Source: Lolium rigidum
Lineage: Eukaryota > Streptophyta > Magnoliopsida > Poales > Poaceae
NCBI RefSeq assembly: GCF_022539505.1
Contig: NC_061514.1
Coordinates: 244,640,124 to 244,704,123, forward strand
Reading direction: 5' to 3'
DNA length: 64,000 bases
Below, in pieces: positions 11,903 to 23,880 of the stretch. The notes under the pieces are model-generated. The model was not told the DNA's origin and did no database searches. It worked only from the letters and a program-made list of their open reading frames with translations. Both the position numbers and the translations under genes were made by a program. The stretch's first letter is position 1, and each line of letters begins with the position of its first letter.

Positions 11903-12916
11903 ATAACACCTCTAATCCAGGAATTTTAACATCAAGATGAGTTAATAGCATAGTCTTCCTAGATAGAGCATCAACAACAATATTATCTTTTCCCTTCTTA
12001 TGCTTAATAATATATGGAAAAGACTCAATGAACTCAACCCACTTAGCAAGACGCCTATGCAAAGTAGATTGGGCTTTCAGATATTTCAAAGCTTCATGAT
12101 CGAATGTATGATAAATTCTTTTGGCCACAAATAATGTTGCCAAACCTCAAGAACTCTAATTAAAGCATACAATTCTTTATCATATATTAGATAGTTCAAC
12201 TTAGCACCGGAAAGTTTCTCAGAAAAATATGCAATTGGGCGACCCTCTTGCATCAACACACCACCAATTCCAATACCACTAGCATCACATTCAATCTCAA
12301 ATTGCTTATTGAAATCAGGAAGTGCAAGTAACGGTGCAGAAGTTAACAATCGTTTCAGTTCATCAAAAGCATGATCTTGGGCAACGCCCCACTCAAATGC
12401 AACACCCTTTTTAGTCAATTCATTCAAAGGTGCAGCAATAGTAGAAAAAATGGGCACAAAACGGCGATAAAACCCAGCTAGATCATGAAAACTTCTTACT
12501 TGACTCACATTCATGGGAGTAGGCCAATTTTGAATAGCTTCAATTTTAGACACATCTACTTCTACTCCATGCTTAGAGACAACATAACCCGTAAATATGA
12601 CCTTATCTTTGCAAAATGTGCACTTCTCAAGATTACCATAGAGTTTACTAGCACGCAACACTTGCAAAACATGTCGAATATGTATAATATGATCAGATTC
12701 ATTGCGGTTGTAGATTAATATGTCATCAAAATACACAACCACAAACTTGCCAATAAAATCACGCAAAACATGGTTCATCAGTCTCATGAAAGTGCTAGGT
12801 GCATTAGTTAAACCAAAAGGCATTACTAACCACTCATATAAACCAAATTTTGTTTTAAAGGCGGTTTTCCACTCATCCCCTTCTTTCATCCTAATTTGAT
12901 GATAACCACTACGCAA
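11706..12916 (-). pseudogene. Reverse transcriptase C-terminal half and RNase H
   Basis: The frame opening at 12916 holds RT motifs [30 protein letters not shown] and the catalytic [11 protein letters not shown], followed by the thumb/connection ([20 protein letters not shown]). RNase H follows with [16 protein letters not shown] and [14 protein letters not shown] frame change near 12130 leads to [12 protein letters not shown] and the [13 protein letters not shown] end of RNase H. These residues are the expected catalytic ones, so the enzyme family is certain; the gene as sequenced is broken. The connection to the upstream half is lost by a frameshift near 12930. Confidence 0.9.
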
Positions 12917-14400
12917 ATCAATTTTAGTGAAAACAAGACAGCACCACTCAATTCATCTAGCATATCCTCTAAGCGGGGAATAGGATGACGATATCGAATA
13001 GTAATGTTGTTTATCGCTCTACAATCTACGCACATACGCCATGTACCATCTTTCTTAGGAACAAGAATAACAGAACGAAGACAAGGACTAAGGCTTATGC
13101 GGATATAACCTTTGTCGAGTAGCGCTTGTACTTGCTTCCGTATCTCCTTTGTCTCTTCGGGGTTCGTTCTATATGGTGCCCGATTGGGTAGCGAAGCTCC
13201 GGGAATCAAGTCGATTTGATGCTCAATACCTCGCAATGGTGGAAGTCCTGCGGGTACCTCGTCCGGAAACACGTCGCCAAATTCCTGCAAAACATTAGAA
13301 ACACCAATAGGAAGAGGGGTCATGTCGTTAGAAACCAAAACCGTACCCCTGTACAAGAGCACAAGAGGCATGGCTGTAGGATGCTCACTAAATTCTCTCA
13401 TGTCTTCTTTGGTGGCTAATGAGACTAAGGAATTCACTCTCTCACTTTTCGTTATATCACTCACAACATTACAATTCTCTCGCCTATCTAATGAAGCATC
13501 CTCCAAGTTGACTTCAACTTTCTGACGAGACTCATTGACAATTTGCTGTGGTGTCATAGGCTGTAAATTAATTTTCTTGCCCTTGAACTCCAAGCGATAT
13601 GTATTAGCACAGCCATTGTGTTGGACGAATGTACTATAGAGCCAAGGCCGTCCCAATAGTAGGTGACACACCGTCATAGGAACAACATCAAAATCATTGC
13701 AATCCTTATACGGTCCAATAGCAAACTCAACACGCACCATGTGGTTAACCTTCATCTCACCATTGTCGCTCAACCACTGAATATAGTATGGATGCGGGTG
13801 CGGTAGATACTTCAACTTCAGCTTGGTACATAACTCCTTGCTTGCTAAATTGCGGCAACTCCCGCCATCAATAATGACCTTGCAAGCCTTGTCAGGACCA
13901 ACTAAAGCCTTTGTTTGGAACAAATTGCAGCGCCGAGTAGATGCACTAGGCAACACATTAAGAGCACGCTCGCGACACAACAATGGTGCGAGCATCGGAC
14001 GGATATGCATCTTCACCATCGGTGTCATAGTCATCATCTTCTGGAGCATTAGGATCAACATCATCTCCAGTCTCGTATTCATTGTCCTCATTGATAACCA
14101 TGACTTTGCGGTTAGGACAATCTCTCTTGAAGTGACCCTTGCCACCACATGTATGACAAACCATATCATGGTTACGCGCAGTAGACACATTAGAGCCACT
14201 CGTACTTGTAGCAGATTCGGACTTCTTGGTGTTAGACACATTGGAGACCGGTTTACTAGGCGGAGTAGAGTAAGGTGCGGAGCGCGTCGAAGGCGCCGGC
14301 GCCGAAGATGGTGTCGTGCGGGGTGTGAAGCGCCCACCTCCTGTAGCTCGACCTTTGACCTTTGCTTCGTCAGCCAACTGTGATTCAGCTTCTCTTGCAT
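12886..14400 (-). pseudogene. Protease and N-terminal reverse transcriptase
   Basis: The informative part runs from about 13950 to 12940. It contains the aspartic-protease region (KVIIDGGSCRNLASKELCTK; active-site Asp in IDGGS, where many families have D-T/S-G) and its second half (VCHLLLGRPWLYSTFV). After a linker comes RT fingers sequence with VPAGLPPLRGIEHQIDLIPG, APYRTNPEETKEIRKQVQAL, LLDKGYIR, VPKKDGTWRMCVDCRAINNI and [15 protein letters not shown]. The frame is then lost just before the SGYHQIR motif, which is found in another frame at 12916. The segment 14400-13960 in this frame is an out-of-frame reading of gag. Confidence 0.85.
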
Positions 14401-15290
14401 GATGTAACAATTGATTCATATTGGTGTAGCTGTAGTGACGAACAATGCCTTTGATATCATACTTCAAACCGTTGAGGAAACGCTGCATTGTCATCTCAAG
14501 AGACTCACGGACACGGCCACGCTGCATAAGCATCTCCATCTCCATGTAGTATTCATCCACAGTCTTCACACCTTGTCTCAATAGAGTCGACTTATCATAT
14601 ATATTCCGCAAGTAATTTGTAGGCACAAAGCGAGAAGTCATTGCCTCCTTCATGGCACGCCATGTGCGTATAGGCTGCTCACCATCCTCTTCGCGATTAC
14701 GAACAAAAGCATCCCACCAACGCAAAGCGTAGCCATCAAACTCGGAAGAAGAAAGCTTGATCTTCCGGTCTTCAGTATAATGTGGATGTAAGCTCCACAA
14801 CTTCTCAATCTTCAGCTCCCAAGTGAGGTATTATTCAACGTCAGCTCCTCCTTCACACTTGGGAATAGAAAACTTGGGCTTACCCAAGCCATCTTCCTCA
14901 TCTTGTCCACGACCATTGCGGCCAAGTGGAGCCCAACCGCGAGGACGATTACCATGTGGCGCATCACGAGCATTGTGTGCGTCATCTAGAAGCTCAGGAT
15001 CTTCGTCATCGTCTTGTTGTTGTTGCGCGGTCAAATTCTCAACAGCTAAGCGCAAATCAGCAAGATTACGTTGTACATCCATCATTTGATCTTGCATGGT
15101 AGTGACGGTCACATGAGTAGCATCCAGCCTTTGGGAAATCTCATCAATCTTCCCATTAAGCACCTCGTCCTGAGCGCGGAATTCACGTCGCATCTCATTA
15201 CGAAGAGCCTCATACTCCCTCCATGTGATGATATCTGCAGCTAGCACTCTTGTTTTCCTGGTTAACAATTTTATGATCACTAGCAGACAT
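13958..15290 (-). pseudogene. Gag with zinc knuckle
   Basis: The most likely start is the ATG at 15290 (MSASDHKIVNQENKSAS), about 0.9 kb after the primer site. The frame shifts by one base near 15235 into a coiled-coil-like segment (EYEALRNEMRREFRAQDEVL). A further change near 14820 leads to the capsid-like domain (EFDGYALRWWDAFVRNREED, FVPTNYLRNIYDKSTLLRQG, FLNGLKYDIKGIVRHYSYTN). A Pro/Ser/Thr-rich linker precedes the zinc knuckle CHTCGGKGHFKRDC (CX2CX4HX4C), then an acidic tail. The protein would form the virus-like particle and bind element RNA. Confidence 0.85.
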
Positions 15291-15299
15291 AGTTAGTAG

Positions 15300-16165
15300 A
15301 TTAGTGCACTAAATCAAAAATATTTGGTGGTACTCTCACAACTCACTCAAAACTGATAAGAAAAAGGAGATCTTACCGTTCCAAAGTAAATTAGTGTTGC
15401 TTACCACTTGTAGGAACAACTAGTGCACGGATGTAGCGAAGCGAATATCAAGGGTATAAGAACAAATCACACGACAAAGCAGGGTATATGTGGGGCTGTA
15501 GGTAGGCTACCTATTTGCACCAATAACAAGCTCTAGCGCTGACCGTAGACAACCAATGATACTCTATATAATGGGGCAATGCAACTATATGTGGGAAAAG
15601 GTTGCAATGCACAAGAGAGACGCTAGCAAAGCTCAACGAGACAGGCACAAGATTGCTCAACTACGGGTGCAGTAAAGTAAACTTAGGCCTTCACTTGATT
15701 CAACTAGCACGTCACTTTTCTTTTTTGGATTTTTCTTTTGTTTATAACACACTCAACTCCTTGATAACACGGCCAACAGAAATATGCAAAGCACCGATAA
15801 CCTAACGAGCAGCCTGTCGAGCGGTAAAACTAGTCTCTTCTGGGGAAAGTTCCTAGTCACGTTATATCGAAAGGCTGTGTCTATGGTTGGGAACAAGCAC
15901 ACTGTATGCTATGTGGACTCGGAGTAACAAAACTGACTCACTATTAGAAACTAGATGATAAGGAAAACACAAACCCTAACAATACTAGATGGAAAGAAAA
16001 AGATACGCAAAAACAACGACGAAAAGCAACTAAAACTCGAAATTAGTGCAATCTAAGGCTATGGCAAACCCTAACCCTAATTTTTTTTATGGCTTTTTCT
16101 GGATAGGAAAACACTCACAACTCAACTATGGGGTGGATTGTGGATGGCTTACCGAGGAAAACTGG
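15300..16165. other. Untranslated leader of the CRM-like element
   Basis: About 0.87 kb between the gag start (15290) and the primer site, with no ORF that looks real on the minus strand. This corresponds to the 5' leader, where dimerisation and packaging signals would be expected. I see no specific motif. Confidence 0.6.
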
Positions 16166-16168
16166 AAA

Positions 16169-16178
16169 TCTGATACCA
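16169..16178 (-). promoter_or_regulatory. Primer binding site, initiator tRNA-Met
   Basis: On the minus strand TGGTATCAGA, the usual initiator-Met complement in plant retrotransposons, three bases inside the end of the LTR at 16182. Confidence 0.88.
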
Positions 16179-16181
16179 AGA

Positions 16182-17241
16182 TGATAAGGGGTGGCCCGAT
16201 CTTCTCAGTAAGCAACGGTGGTGATGATGATCACGGGGTGATGGCAGCGGAGAAACACGATGATGAAGTGGATGATAACTTGTATGACGCAACGAGATCT
16301 CTCGATTGCTCCCTGTCGCCAATGCAACAGCTCTCAACCCCGCAAGATATTCGCAACTCCACACACTTGCGCACGTAGCCGCCGACCACGAAGCGGTAAG
16401 TTGCAACCGTCTAATTCCCAATGGAACAGCAGATCACACAAGACTTTTTCAGGATCTACACAATATCAAGCAATATGGTGTAGAGATTCAATAGTTTTGC
16501 TAGAGCAAACAACTAAGAACTAGGGTTTATCTTAAACGTGGTCTAAAGCAGCTAGGGGGGCGTCCTGGGCACTTATATAGGTGTCCGGGACGAGTTCGGT
16601 CGAAAAGATACAAGAATAACCGACCCGAATAGATCCGGTCGAGACGGACTCGGACCGGTCCGGTCTGGAATCCGGTCAACCGGGCCGTGGACCGGGCGGG
16701 CCGGTCCGTGGTCCGGTCAACCGGGCGGCAACCGGAAACTTCGCAACTTTCCGGTTTCCGCCGGTACGATGCTTCATATCCGGTTGGCGGCCGGTTGGCG
16801 ACCGGTCAACCGGGCCTCCGACCGGGCTGGCCGGTCGAGGTCCGGTCGGACCGGGTGCTCGGACCGGCCTGGACGTCGTCTTCTCCTCTCGCGCATTCCT
16901 CCCGCTCCTCCCTCGCGCGTCCATGAGATATCTTCATGTCCAGCTCCATGTCTAGCTTCACGTCCATCTTGACGTCCGTCTTCATGTCCAGCTGCTCCTC
17001 TCCTCGTGCGATGCTCGTCTCCTCTTGATACCTGATGATACATAAGTAATAGGACTTTGGCAGTATAAAGTTCTCATCAATCAAAGTATCGTTTAGGAAC
17101 AAGTTCACCTGTTGTTTAAGTAGCTTCGCACGAGCTCTTGTAATTGGTCCAATCCGAACTTCATCGGACTTGAGCTTCACAGCAGGTTCATCTTCATCTA
17201 TCAATGACGGAGGTAGTGGTATAGTAGGGATGTCCTCATCA
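16182..17241 (-). repeat. 5' LTR of the CRM-like element
   Basis: Near-identical copy of 9627-10659, with the minus-strand TATA at about 16570-16580. It starts (minus strand) right after the AAACC duplication at 17242-17246. Confidence 0.9.
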
Positions 17242-17321
17242 AAACCGGTACCTTAAGATATGGGAACATGGCATGGTCTGTTGGATAAAATCCACCGGAC
17301 TATACCAGCTTCGAGGACTAA

Positions 17322-18042
17322 TGTTGGGGGGATGACCCCCGGTATGCCAAAGGCATGCCAAACCGGATGGTTTGAGCCATCAAGATACCGGTTTAATGTT
17401 TATACCGGAGCACAAAGTTAAAAGTTTGGCTAAGTAAAGCTAAGCCGGTATCCCCAAGAGGGGTATACCGGAACAAGATAAAGAAGACACCGGGCTACCG
17501 GTAAGAAGTGCCCTGTAGCACGTCGGCAAGACTGGTCAAAGATTCTCTTCAGAGCTAGAGGACAAAGATGAGCTAAGCAAAGTAGCTTTAAACGAAGCCC
17601 TGTCGCCAAAGAGGAAGGTGACGCTGAAAGAAGCCGGAGGACGTCAGCCTCCCTGATTAAAGAAGACCTCTGCGTCACTTATGATTAAAGTAACTTTGTA
17701 AAGTAGTTTGTCTAGTCAAAGATTCCATGAGGGTTTCTTCCTCTGTAAGCCACCCTCTCCCCTATATAAGGAGAGGGGGCACACCCGAACGCGGGACGAT
17801 CAATCAAGTAAGTCACCTTGTATGCAAAAACCTGTATCCTGTGGAGATCAATGAAAAGAAAGATCTAGAGCAGAGTTCTTCCTTGTGTGTTTCTTCTTCT
17901 ACCTTTGCCTTTGGCTGAGTTGTTGAGGAAACCATCCGGAAGTTCGTCCTATCTAATCAAAAACCCTCCCCCGAATCCTCTAGCGCCCATTCGGCCCCAA
18001 CTTAAGCCATCCTATGGCATCTGTCGGTTCACCACGACGACA
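17322..18042 (+). repeat. 3' LTR of the large host element
   Basis: Begins TGTTGGGGGGATGACC and ends CGGTTCACCACGACGACA, with a plus-strand TATA (CCTATATAAGGAG) at about 17761. The CGGTTCACCACGACGACA end is typical of Tat/Athila-type grass elements. The left LTR lies outside the window. The host element therefore spans 1 (or before) to 18042, minus its two nested inserts, and its antisense gene lies at 1-8758. Confidence 0.75.
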
Positions 18043-18690
18043 GTATTCAAGGGGCACGGGATTTTCACCTTGAGATTTGTCAGGCATATACCTCATATTT
18101 GCCCTCAAATTAAATTTAACCATTCAATATGCTTATGATAGGGGTAATGAGAGTTCAAAGCTAATGAGTACCATACTTTTTGGAAGGTTTATAAAACTTA
18201 TTAATCTTGCTTCCACTGCAAAGAGTCTCTCTTTTACTTTTATGTCGAGTCTTCATCATCTTGCTTTATGCACCAATTAAGAGAGCATAGTTGTCATTCT
18301 TAGTACAATGTGCATAGTCCCAGATCTATTATTGATTGATTCATGATTATGCTATTGCTTGTTCTTAAATTACTTGTATCTAGTCACCCATTGAACTTTA
18401 AAGGTGTCCTAACATTTATGTTTTGCTACTTCATAATGGATATGATGAGTATCACTTTGCTATGTTTTCTCTATGCTCATGAACAAATAGTTGTTGTCAA
18501 TGCACAATTATTCATGATCATTTGTTTAAGTTATTTTCATGTTATAACATACTTGGTAAGTTCTATTGTTAAAATTATATCTATCATGCTTATGTTTAGA
18601 GTACTTTGATCCCAGCTCACAATGATTTAGGATATTTTTTTGTTATCACTTACCTACTCGAGGACGAGAAGGAGTTAACCTTGGGGATGC
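18043..18690 (+). other. Interior remnant of a third LTR element
   Basis: AT-rich sequence resembling the interior of the non-autonomous element type (for example the TCTTTTACTTTTATGT.GAGTC stretch shared with about 6200). It ends in TTGGGGATGCT, the usual sequence directly before the LTR of this group. No ORF is recognised. The rest of the interior was cut off by insertion of the element ending at 18042. Confidence 0.65.
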
Positions 18691-20283
18691 TTATACGTTG
18701 CAAACGTATCTATAATTTTTTATGCTCCATGCTTGTTTTACACCAATTTATATATGTTTTTCTTACACTTCGTTGCACTTTTATACATTTTCCGGCACTA
18801 ACCTATTAAAAAGTTGTCATAGTGTCAATTCCCTGTTTTCTGTTGTTTTATATTTCAGAAAAGTAGTACAGGAAACATTCGCGGAATTGGACAAAACAAA
18901 AGCCAAAGTCAATATTTTACCGTAACGAAGACAGAGTCCAGAGGGGGAACGAGGAGGCACCAACGGGCGGCCAGACCACCCCATGGCGCGGCCTGGGTGT
19001 GGCCCGCGCCAAGGGGTGGCGTGGGCCCCCCAGGCGGCCACCGACCTCACCCTTTCACCTATTTATTCACGATCTCAGAAAAAACCTAAACACCCGAGCC
19101 TCCATCTACGAAAAGTTCCGTCGCGGCCGCCATCACATGCCCTAGCTCAGGAGGGTGTTGAAACTCTTCCCGGCACCCTGCCGGAGGGCGAGATCATCAC
19201 CGGAGGCCTCTACATCGCCATGTCTGCCTCCGAAGTGATGCGTGAGTAGTTCATCCCTGGACTATGGATCCATAGCAGTAGCTAGATGGTTGTCTTCTCC
19301 AACTTGTGCCTCATGTTTAGATCTTGTGATATGCCTATCATGATCAAGATCATCCTTATGTAATGCTACATGTTGTGTTTGCTGGGATCTGATGAATATT
19401 GAATACTATGTTGAGATCTATTATATATTTGTCATATGTTATTTGTGATCTTGCATGCTCACCGTTGCTAGTAGATACTCTGGCTAAGTAAATGCTTGTG
19501 ACTCTAAGAGGGAGTATTTATGCTCGATAGTAGATTCATGCCTCTAGTTTTCTGGAAGAGTGACAATAACTTCTAAGATTGTAGATGTGTTGTTGCTACT
19601 AGGGAGAAAACAACATGTTTTATTTAAGGGTAATTCTATTGTTTACTTTACACACATTGCTTAATGCGATAAGCTATTGCTTGCAACTTAATACTGGAAG
19701 GGGTTCGGACGATAACCGGAAGGTGGATTATTAGTCATAGATGCAGTTGGATTACGGTCTATGTATTATGTTGCAATGCCCAAACGAATCTCATAGTAAT
19801 CATCATGTCATTTATGGTCTTTATTTTGTTAATTGCCCAGCTGTAATTTGTTCACTCAGCATGTTATTTATTTTTATGGAGAGACACCTCTAGTGAACTA
19901 TGGACCGCGGTCCTTTCTTTTAGACTGATAAATTCATCTTGTTCTGTTCACTTACTGCAAGCACCGTTCTCTTTAATTTCACTACAAACAAACATCTCTT
20001 TCCACACTATACATTTAATCATTTGTGTTTAGCGAAACCGGTGAGATTGAAACCTCACTGTAAGTTGGGGCAAAGTATTTTGGTTGTGTTGTGTGAAGGT
20101 TTCACATTGTTGCTGATGCCGGTAGTGCGCTCTGCCAATAGTCAACTAGCAACACCTTCAGAAGTCACACCTTTGTCCTACTGGTCGATTAAACCTTGGT
20201 TTCTTACTGAGGGAAAACTTACTACCGTGCTCATCATACATTCCTCTTGGGGTTCCCCAACGGTGTCCAATCTGCGCCCATCA
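18691..20283 (+). repeat. 3' LTR of a third, older Gypsy-type element
   Basis: Starts with a mutated form of the TGATACGTC end (TTATACGTTGCAAACGTATC) and finishes CTGCGCCCATCA. Internal landmarks of this LTR group are present: TTCCGGCACTAACCTATTAA, CGGCACCCTGCCGGAGG, and AGAGACACCTCTAGTGAACT near 19880. It is clearly more diverged than the element at 1465-8377, so it is the oldest layer of the nest. Confidence 0.75.
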
Positions 20284-20704
20284 GCGACCACAATCTTGAG
20301 AGATCGTCTTCCTGTAGAAACTAGTAACAAGGTGAGTCGGTAGATAATCCCAACCCCGGCCAAACGAGCATGGGGGACATAAAACTCACAAGTTCCCCGA
20401 TATAGCCGTATCCAACATAACTTCATTAGGACGAGGCAGAACATGAGGACACTAATACGTTGCGAAATCACCCCCTCCACATGAACGTTGTCGTCTTAGA
20501 CAAGCGCTTATCCCACCATGCATCCTAATGCCCAACGATCGAGTCCAAACTCCAGTCCATCGATACTCCTCTAGCCCATCGATTTTTTTTTTCTTCGGTA
20601 ACCTGGGGATTTTTTTTCTTCTAGTTGTTCACTATTAATGATGTCTTCGATATTCAATTATGATAGCACAACACATCATAGGTAAGAATAAAAAAAATGA
20701 ATAG
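20284..20704. other. Unassigned sequence after the LTR nest
   Basis: Moderately GC-balanced sequence without a convincing ORF. The first five bases, GCGAC, would be the target duplication of the LTR ending at 20283, but the partner lies outside the window. Confidence 0.4.
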
Positions 20705-20966
20705 TACTCCCTCCATTCATAGTTAGTTTGCGTTCTAGGTTTAGTCAAAGTTAAACATCGTAAAGTTTGACCAAATATTTTGTAAAAAAACAACAACATC
20801 TATAATGTAAAATCTATATTATTGTAATCATCATAAAGGATATTTCCAGATTATATGTATTTGATATTATGGAAGTTGGTACTTTTTCCTATACTTTTGG
20901 TCAAACTTAGTAAATTTTGATTTTGATTAAACCTAGAACGTGAAGTAAATAAAAACGGAGGGCATA
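20705..20966. mobile_element. Stowaway-type MITE, about 260 bp
   Basis: The left end TACTCCCTCCATTCATAG and right end AAAACGGAGGGCATA are imperfect terminal inverted repeats. They extend inward through GTTCTAGGTTT and its complement AAACCTAGAAC, with TA at each border. This matches the Stowaway (Tc1/Mariner) pattern in grasses. Confidence 0.78.
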
Positions 20967-20991
20967 CTTTCTTGACGATAACTTGTGAAGT

Positions 20992-21118
20992 TACTCCCTC
21001 CTTCTCATGAAGATTGTCTCAGATTTATATAAATTTGGATGTATCTGAACACTAAATAGTACTAGATACATTCAAATTTTAGCAAACCCCTGACATTCTT
21101 CATGGGATGGAGGGGGTA
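20992..21118. mobile_element. Stowaway-type MITE, about 127 bp
   Basis: The ends TACTCCCTCCTTCTCATGAA and TTCATGGGATGGAGGGGGTA are inverted copies, and the interior folds on itself (TTGGATGTATCTGAACACTA opposite TACTAGATACATTCAAATTT). TA flanks both sides. Confidence 0.85.
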
Positions 21119-22690
21119 TTTGACTTTGTCGCACGCCAATTACCAAGACTATCCTTACTTCACGTGTGCGCAATAAAGCCAAAGTTCAATGGCTAGTTCG
21201 AGGATTTCCTCTGTTTTATCTTTTGTGGATAGTAGGTAGTAGTGTATCTTAAGAGAGAATCACCTAAATGCATTATCTTTTAGATTGTAAAGAACGAACT
21301 GAAATGTAATGTCCATGTTTCACACTTAGCACCTTGGTTGGGTAGGACGAATGGAACCAAGTGGTCCATGAAAAGGGAACATACAATCTAGTAGTTCAGC
21401 TAAATTGGCGCACTTGTACATTCAAATCGATGAAATCTCGTGGGACATGAAACAAGCAGCTAATGGAGTGTTTGGTAGTCCTTATTATAGATCGGACGGA
21501 GTATATGAATTTTATCTCATATACGTTGCTACTTTTTTCAATGATGTTCATTAAATATTTATTTTTTACTTAGGACAAAAGCTAGAACTACTACGCTTAC
21601 TCGTGAACTAAGGGAGCACGTAGTTATGTGTCTTCAAGATAACTACGCTGGCCAATTATTGTGAGGCTTATGATGTTGTCTAGCAGCAGATGTAATTATG
21701 CAAGTCACAGGGACCCATGTTGATGTTATTCAGGAGATGATTACCATTATTTTTCAAGGCTAATAAATCCTCACTGAGCATTGATATTGTGACACGAGAA
21801 GCACTGCTGCTAATCTAGGGTGTGTTTGGATGGTGCCCGCATTTGTCTTGCTCCTTTCAATTTATATTATTTTTCACTAGTATATAACTGTATCTAGAAC
21901 TAAAATATATCTAAATATGTCTATATTAGTGGCAATTACTATGGATTGAAGTGAGTGCCAAAATTTGCTAGCCAATTATTTGGCGTGCGATTCCACCGCC
22001 TAGGATTGGCCAAAAAATTGGACAAACTATTTTTCTTTAGACAGCCAAAGTATTGGCAACAAACCAAACATACTCCGTATGTTAGTTAGGGTCAGCTGGG
22101 GCCATAAACCAAACAGATCCCTAGGACCCGTAGTAGTAATCACAGGGAGCTGCAATACATATACGGTAGCAATCGAACCGCATAGACACTCTTTAGCCTG
22201 ACTCGGTCCGAGGCCGCGCAAGAGAAGAGCGAGTAGTGTACTTGAAAGAGATGGGAGCTAGCCATAGCCAAGCCAGCCATGGCCAAACGGGCTGATGTAA
22301 GGTTCCCCTTGCAATTACAAGCATCGACGTCGACGTCGACGTCTACCAGCTGGTCTATACTACATATTGATCGATTCATTCATTCATTTGCGTGTTCACT
22401 ACTCTCATCTACTACAGCCCAAAGAGGCAAGAGTGCTTCTTCTAAGCTTCACGCTGAAGAAAAGTTTGGAATTCCACATGCAGCAGAGTAAACGAGGACG
22501 GAGACAAGTCAGGGTGGGCACACGACACATCAAAGCATCATCACGGCCGGGTAGCATCAATCAACACGTATGATTGCACATTTGCACCTCATCGAACAAA
22601 TGGATGATAACCAATAGTATCAAGCGTGCTCAACCGAAAGTGCAATTATGATGCAGCCAACATACTCCATGCGTTTCACATCACCAAACA
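21119..22690. other. Intergenic AT-rich sequence
   Basis: No supported gene. It contains a degenerate MITE-like GATCGGACGGAGTAT at about 21490 and a short (GACGTC)n run at about 22327-22342. Short ORFs here have no recognisable motifs. Confidence 0.5.
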
Positions 22691-22699
22691 GGATAAGTG

Positions 22700-22870
22700 A
22701 TTTCAAGATATCCCTCCGTCTCGTCGTGTCTCATGAAACACCCCTAACAAATAGCAGGTCCGATGAATATTATTACTATGAAGTACTCCTACTATTTATA
22801 AAAGGATGTCTTAGATTTATCTAAAATTAGATATACGTAGACACTATGCAACGTTTTAGTCGTTGACTGT
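22700..22870. repeat. Degraded Stowaway-like fragments
   Basis: Contains TCCCTCCGTCTCGTCGTG and, from about 22780, a stretch (AAGGATGTCTTAGATTTATC) similar to the interior of Stowaway elements, without matching opposite ends. Confidence 0.4.
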
Positions 22871-22989
22871 TATCCATCCGGCCGTGTGCGGAGGCGGTAA
22901 GAAAGATTGAACATGTATCATTTCTCCACCGCATGCAAAATCAACCAAGTAGGAAGAACACCTAATGGTCTATCACACATGGATCGAGA

Positions 22990-23880
22990 TATGAATCAGC
23001 ATTAATTGTGCGGTATTTTCATGCTTTTTGCTGCTTGTACATGATGACGGCGCCAAGGCTACTCGCTTGGTTTCCATGTTGTGCTGATGTTGGGTATGGT
23101 CGCCAAGTGAACCACAAACACCCCGAACTGATTGTCAGGGGACCCGCATGGCATCACGGGGATGGAGAAGTTGCGCGGTTGCGCCCGGTGCATTGGCCCT
23201 TGGGTATATGACAATGATCATGACGGCGAACTCAGTGTCGAATGCACGACGAATACCCCTCGGCCAACGCGTTGGCGCTGCAGTCGCGGCCCATCATGTT
23301 GATCACCGCACCCAAGCTGCTGATGACTGACTGCATCACCACATTAGCAGTGGAAGTGTGGAACCTACGGACCCACCCCGTCGTGTCCGACCGCATCTCC
23401 CGTGCGGCCTCCTCGGCGGGGGTGTGGAGCTCGGCAGGGAATAGCGCACCCTCGGTGGCGGTTAAGACGCGCTCCGATGAACCCGTCAGCGCACCAACGC
23501 GGAGCAGCCGCCGCTACCCGTGTCCGGACAACGACGAGCGGTTCATGGGCCACTTCTCGATGCGGCACTTTCGGATTTGCGAATGACATTGGGGTATTTT
23601 TACGGAGCCACGAGGAATCGGCGGCTGGAGGCGGTGGTACAGACGGTGGCGCGAACAGAGAGAATGGGAGATTCAGCCAGTTTTTGGCCCGTAAATACCC
23701 TCCGAACCCTAGATATAGCGGGTGCGGCGGTTGAAAATACGGTGCTTCTTATTATTATTTTAAAAGGGCTGACTCGTTATAGGGCTCCCTTTGGGCCAAA
23801 AACTGTAAATCCGTCAAGAATTATAAAGGGTGCGAGTTCTATGGGATGTTCTAGAGTTGCTCTTAGCATTATTGCAAAAA
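22990..23880. other. GC-rich intergenic segment, possible Harbinger-type remnant
   Basis: Locally GC-rich with overlapping ORFs on both strands, none with a recognised domain. The right edge, GTTCTAGAGTTGCTCTTAG near 23850-23873, resembles the end of grass Harbinger-type MITEs, but no matching left end was found. Could be gene debris carried by such an element. Confidence 0.3.

Larger units (their letters stand above)
9627..17241 (-). mobile_element. Complete CRM-like Gypsy LTR retrotransposon, 7.6 kb, minus strand
   Basis: LTRs at 9627-10659 and 16182-17241, flanked by a perfect AAACC duplication (9622-9626, 17242-17246). On the minus strand the order is LTR, initiator-Met primer site, gag, protease, reverse transcriptase, RNase H, integrase, LTR. 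The last ORF runs into the 3' LTR and carries an [11 protein letters not shown] segment, a layout characteristic of the CRM clade, whose integrase C terminus overlaps the LTR. There is no classical chromodomain. Several frameshifts break gag-pol. It is inserted in the host element upstream of the antisense gene's promoter. Confidence 0.88.
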
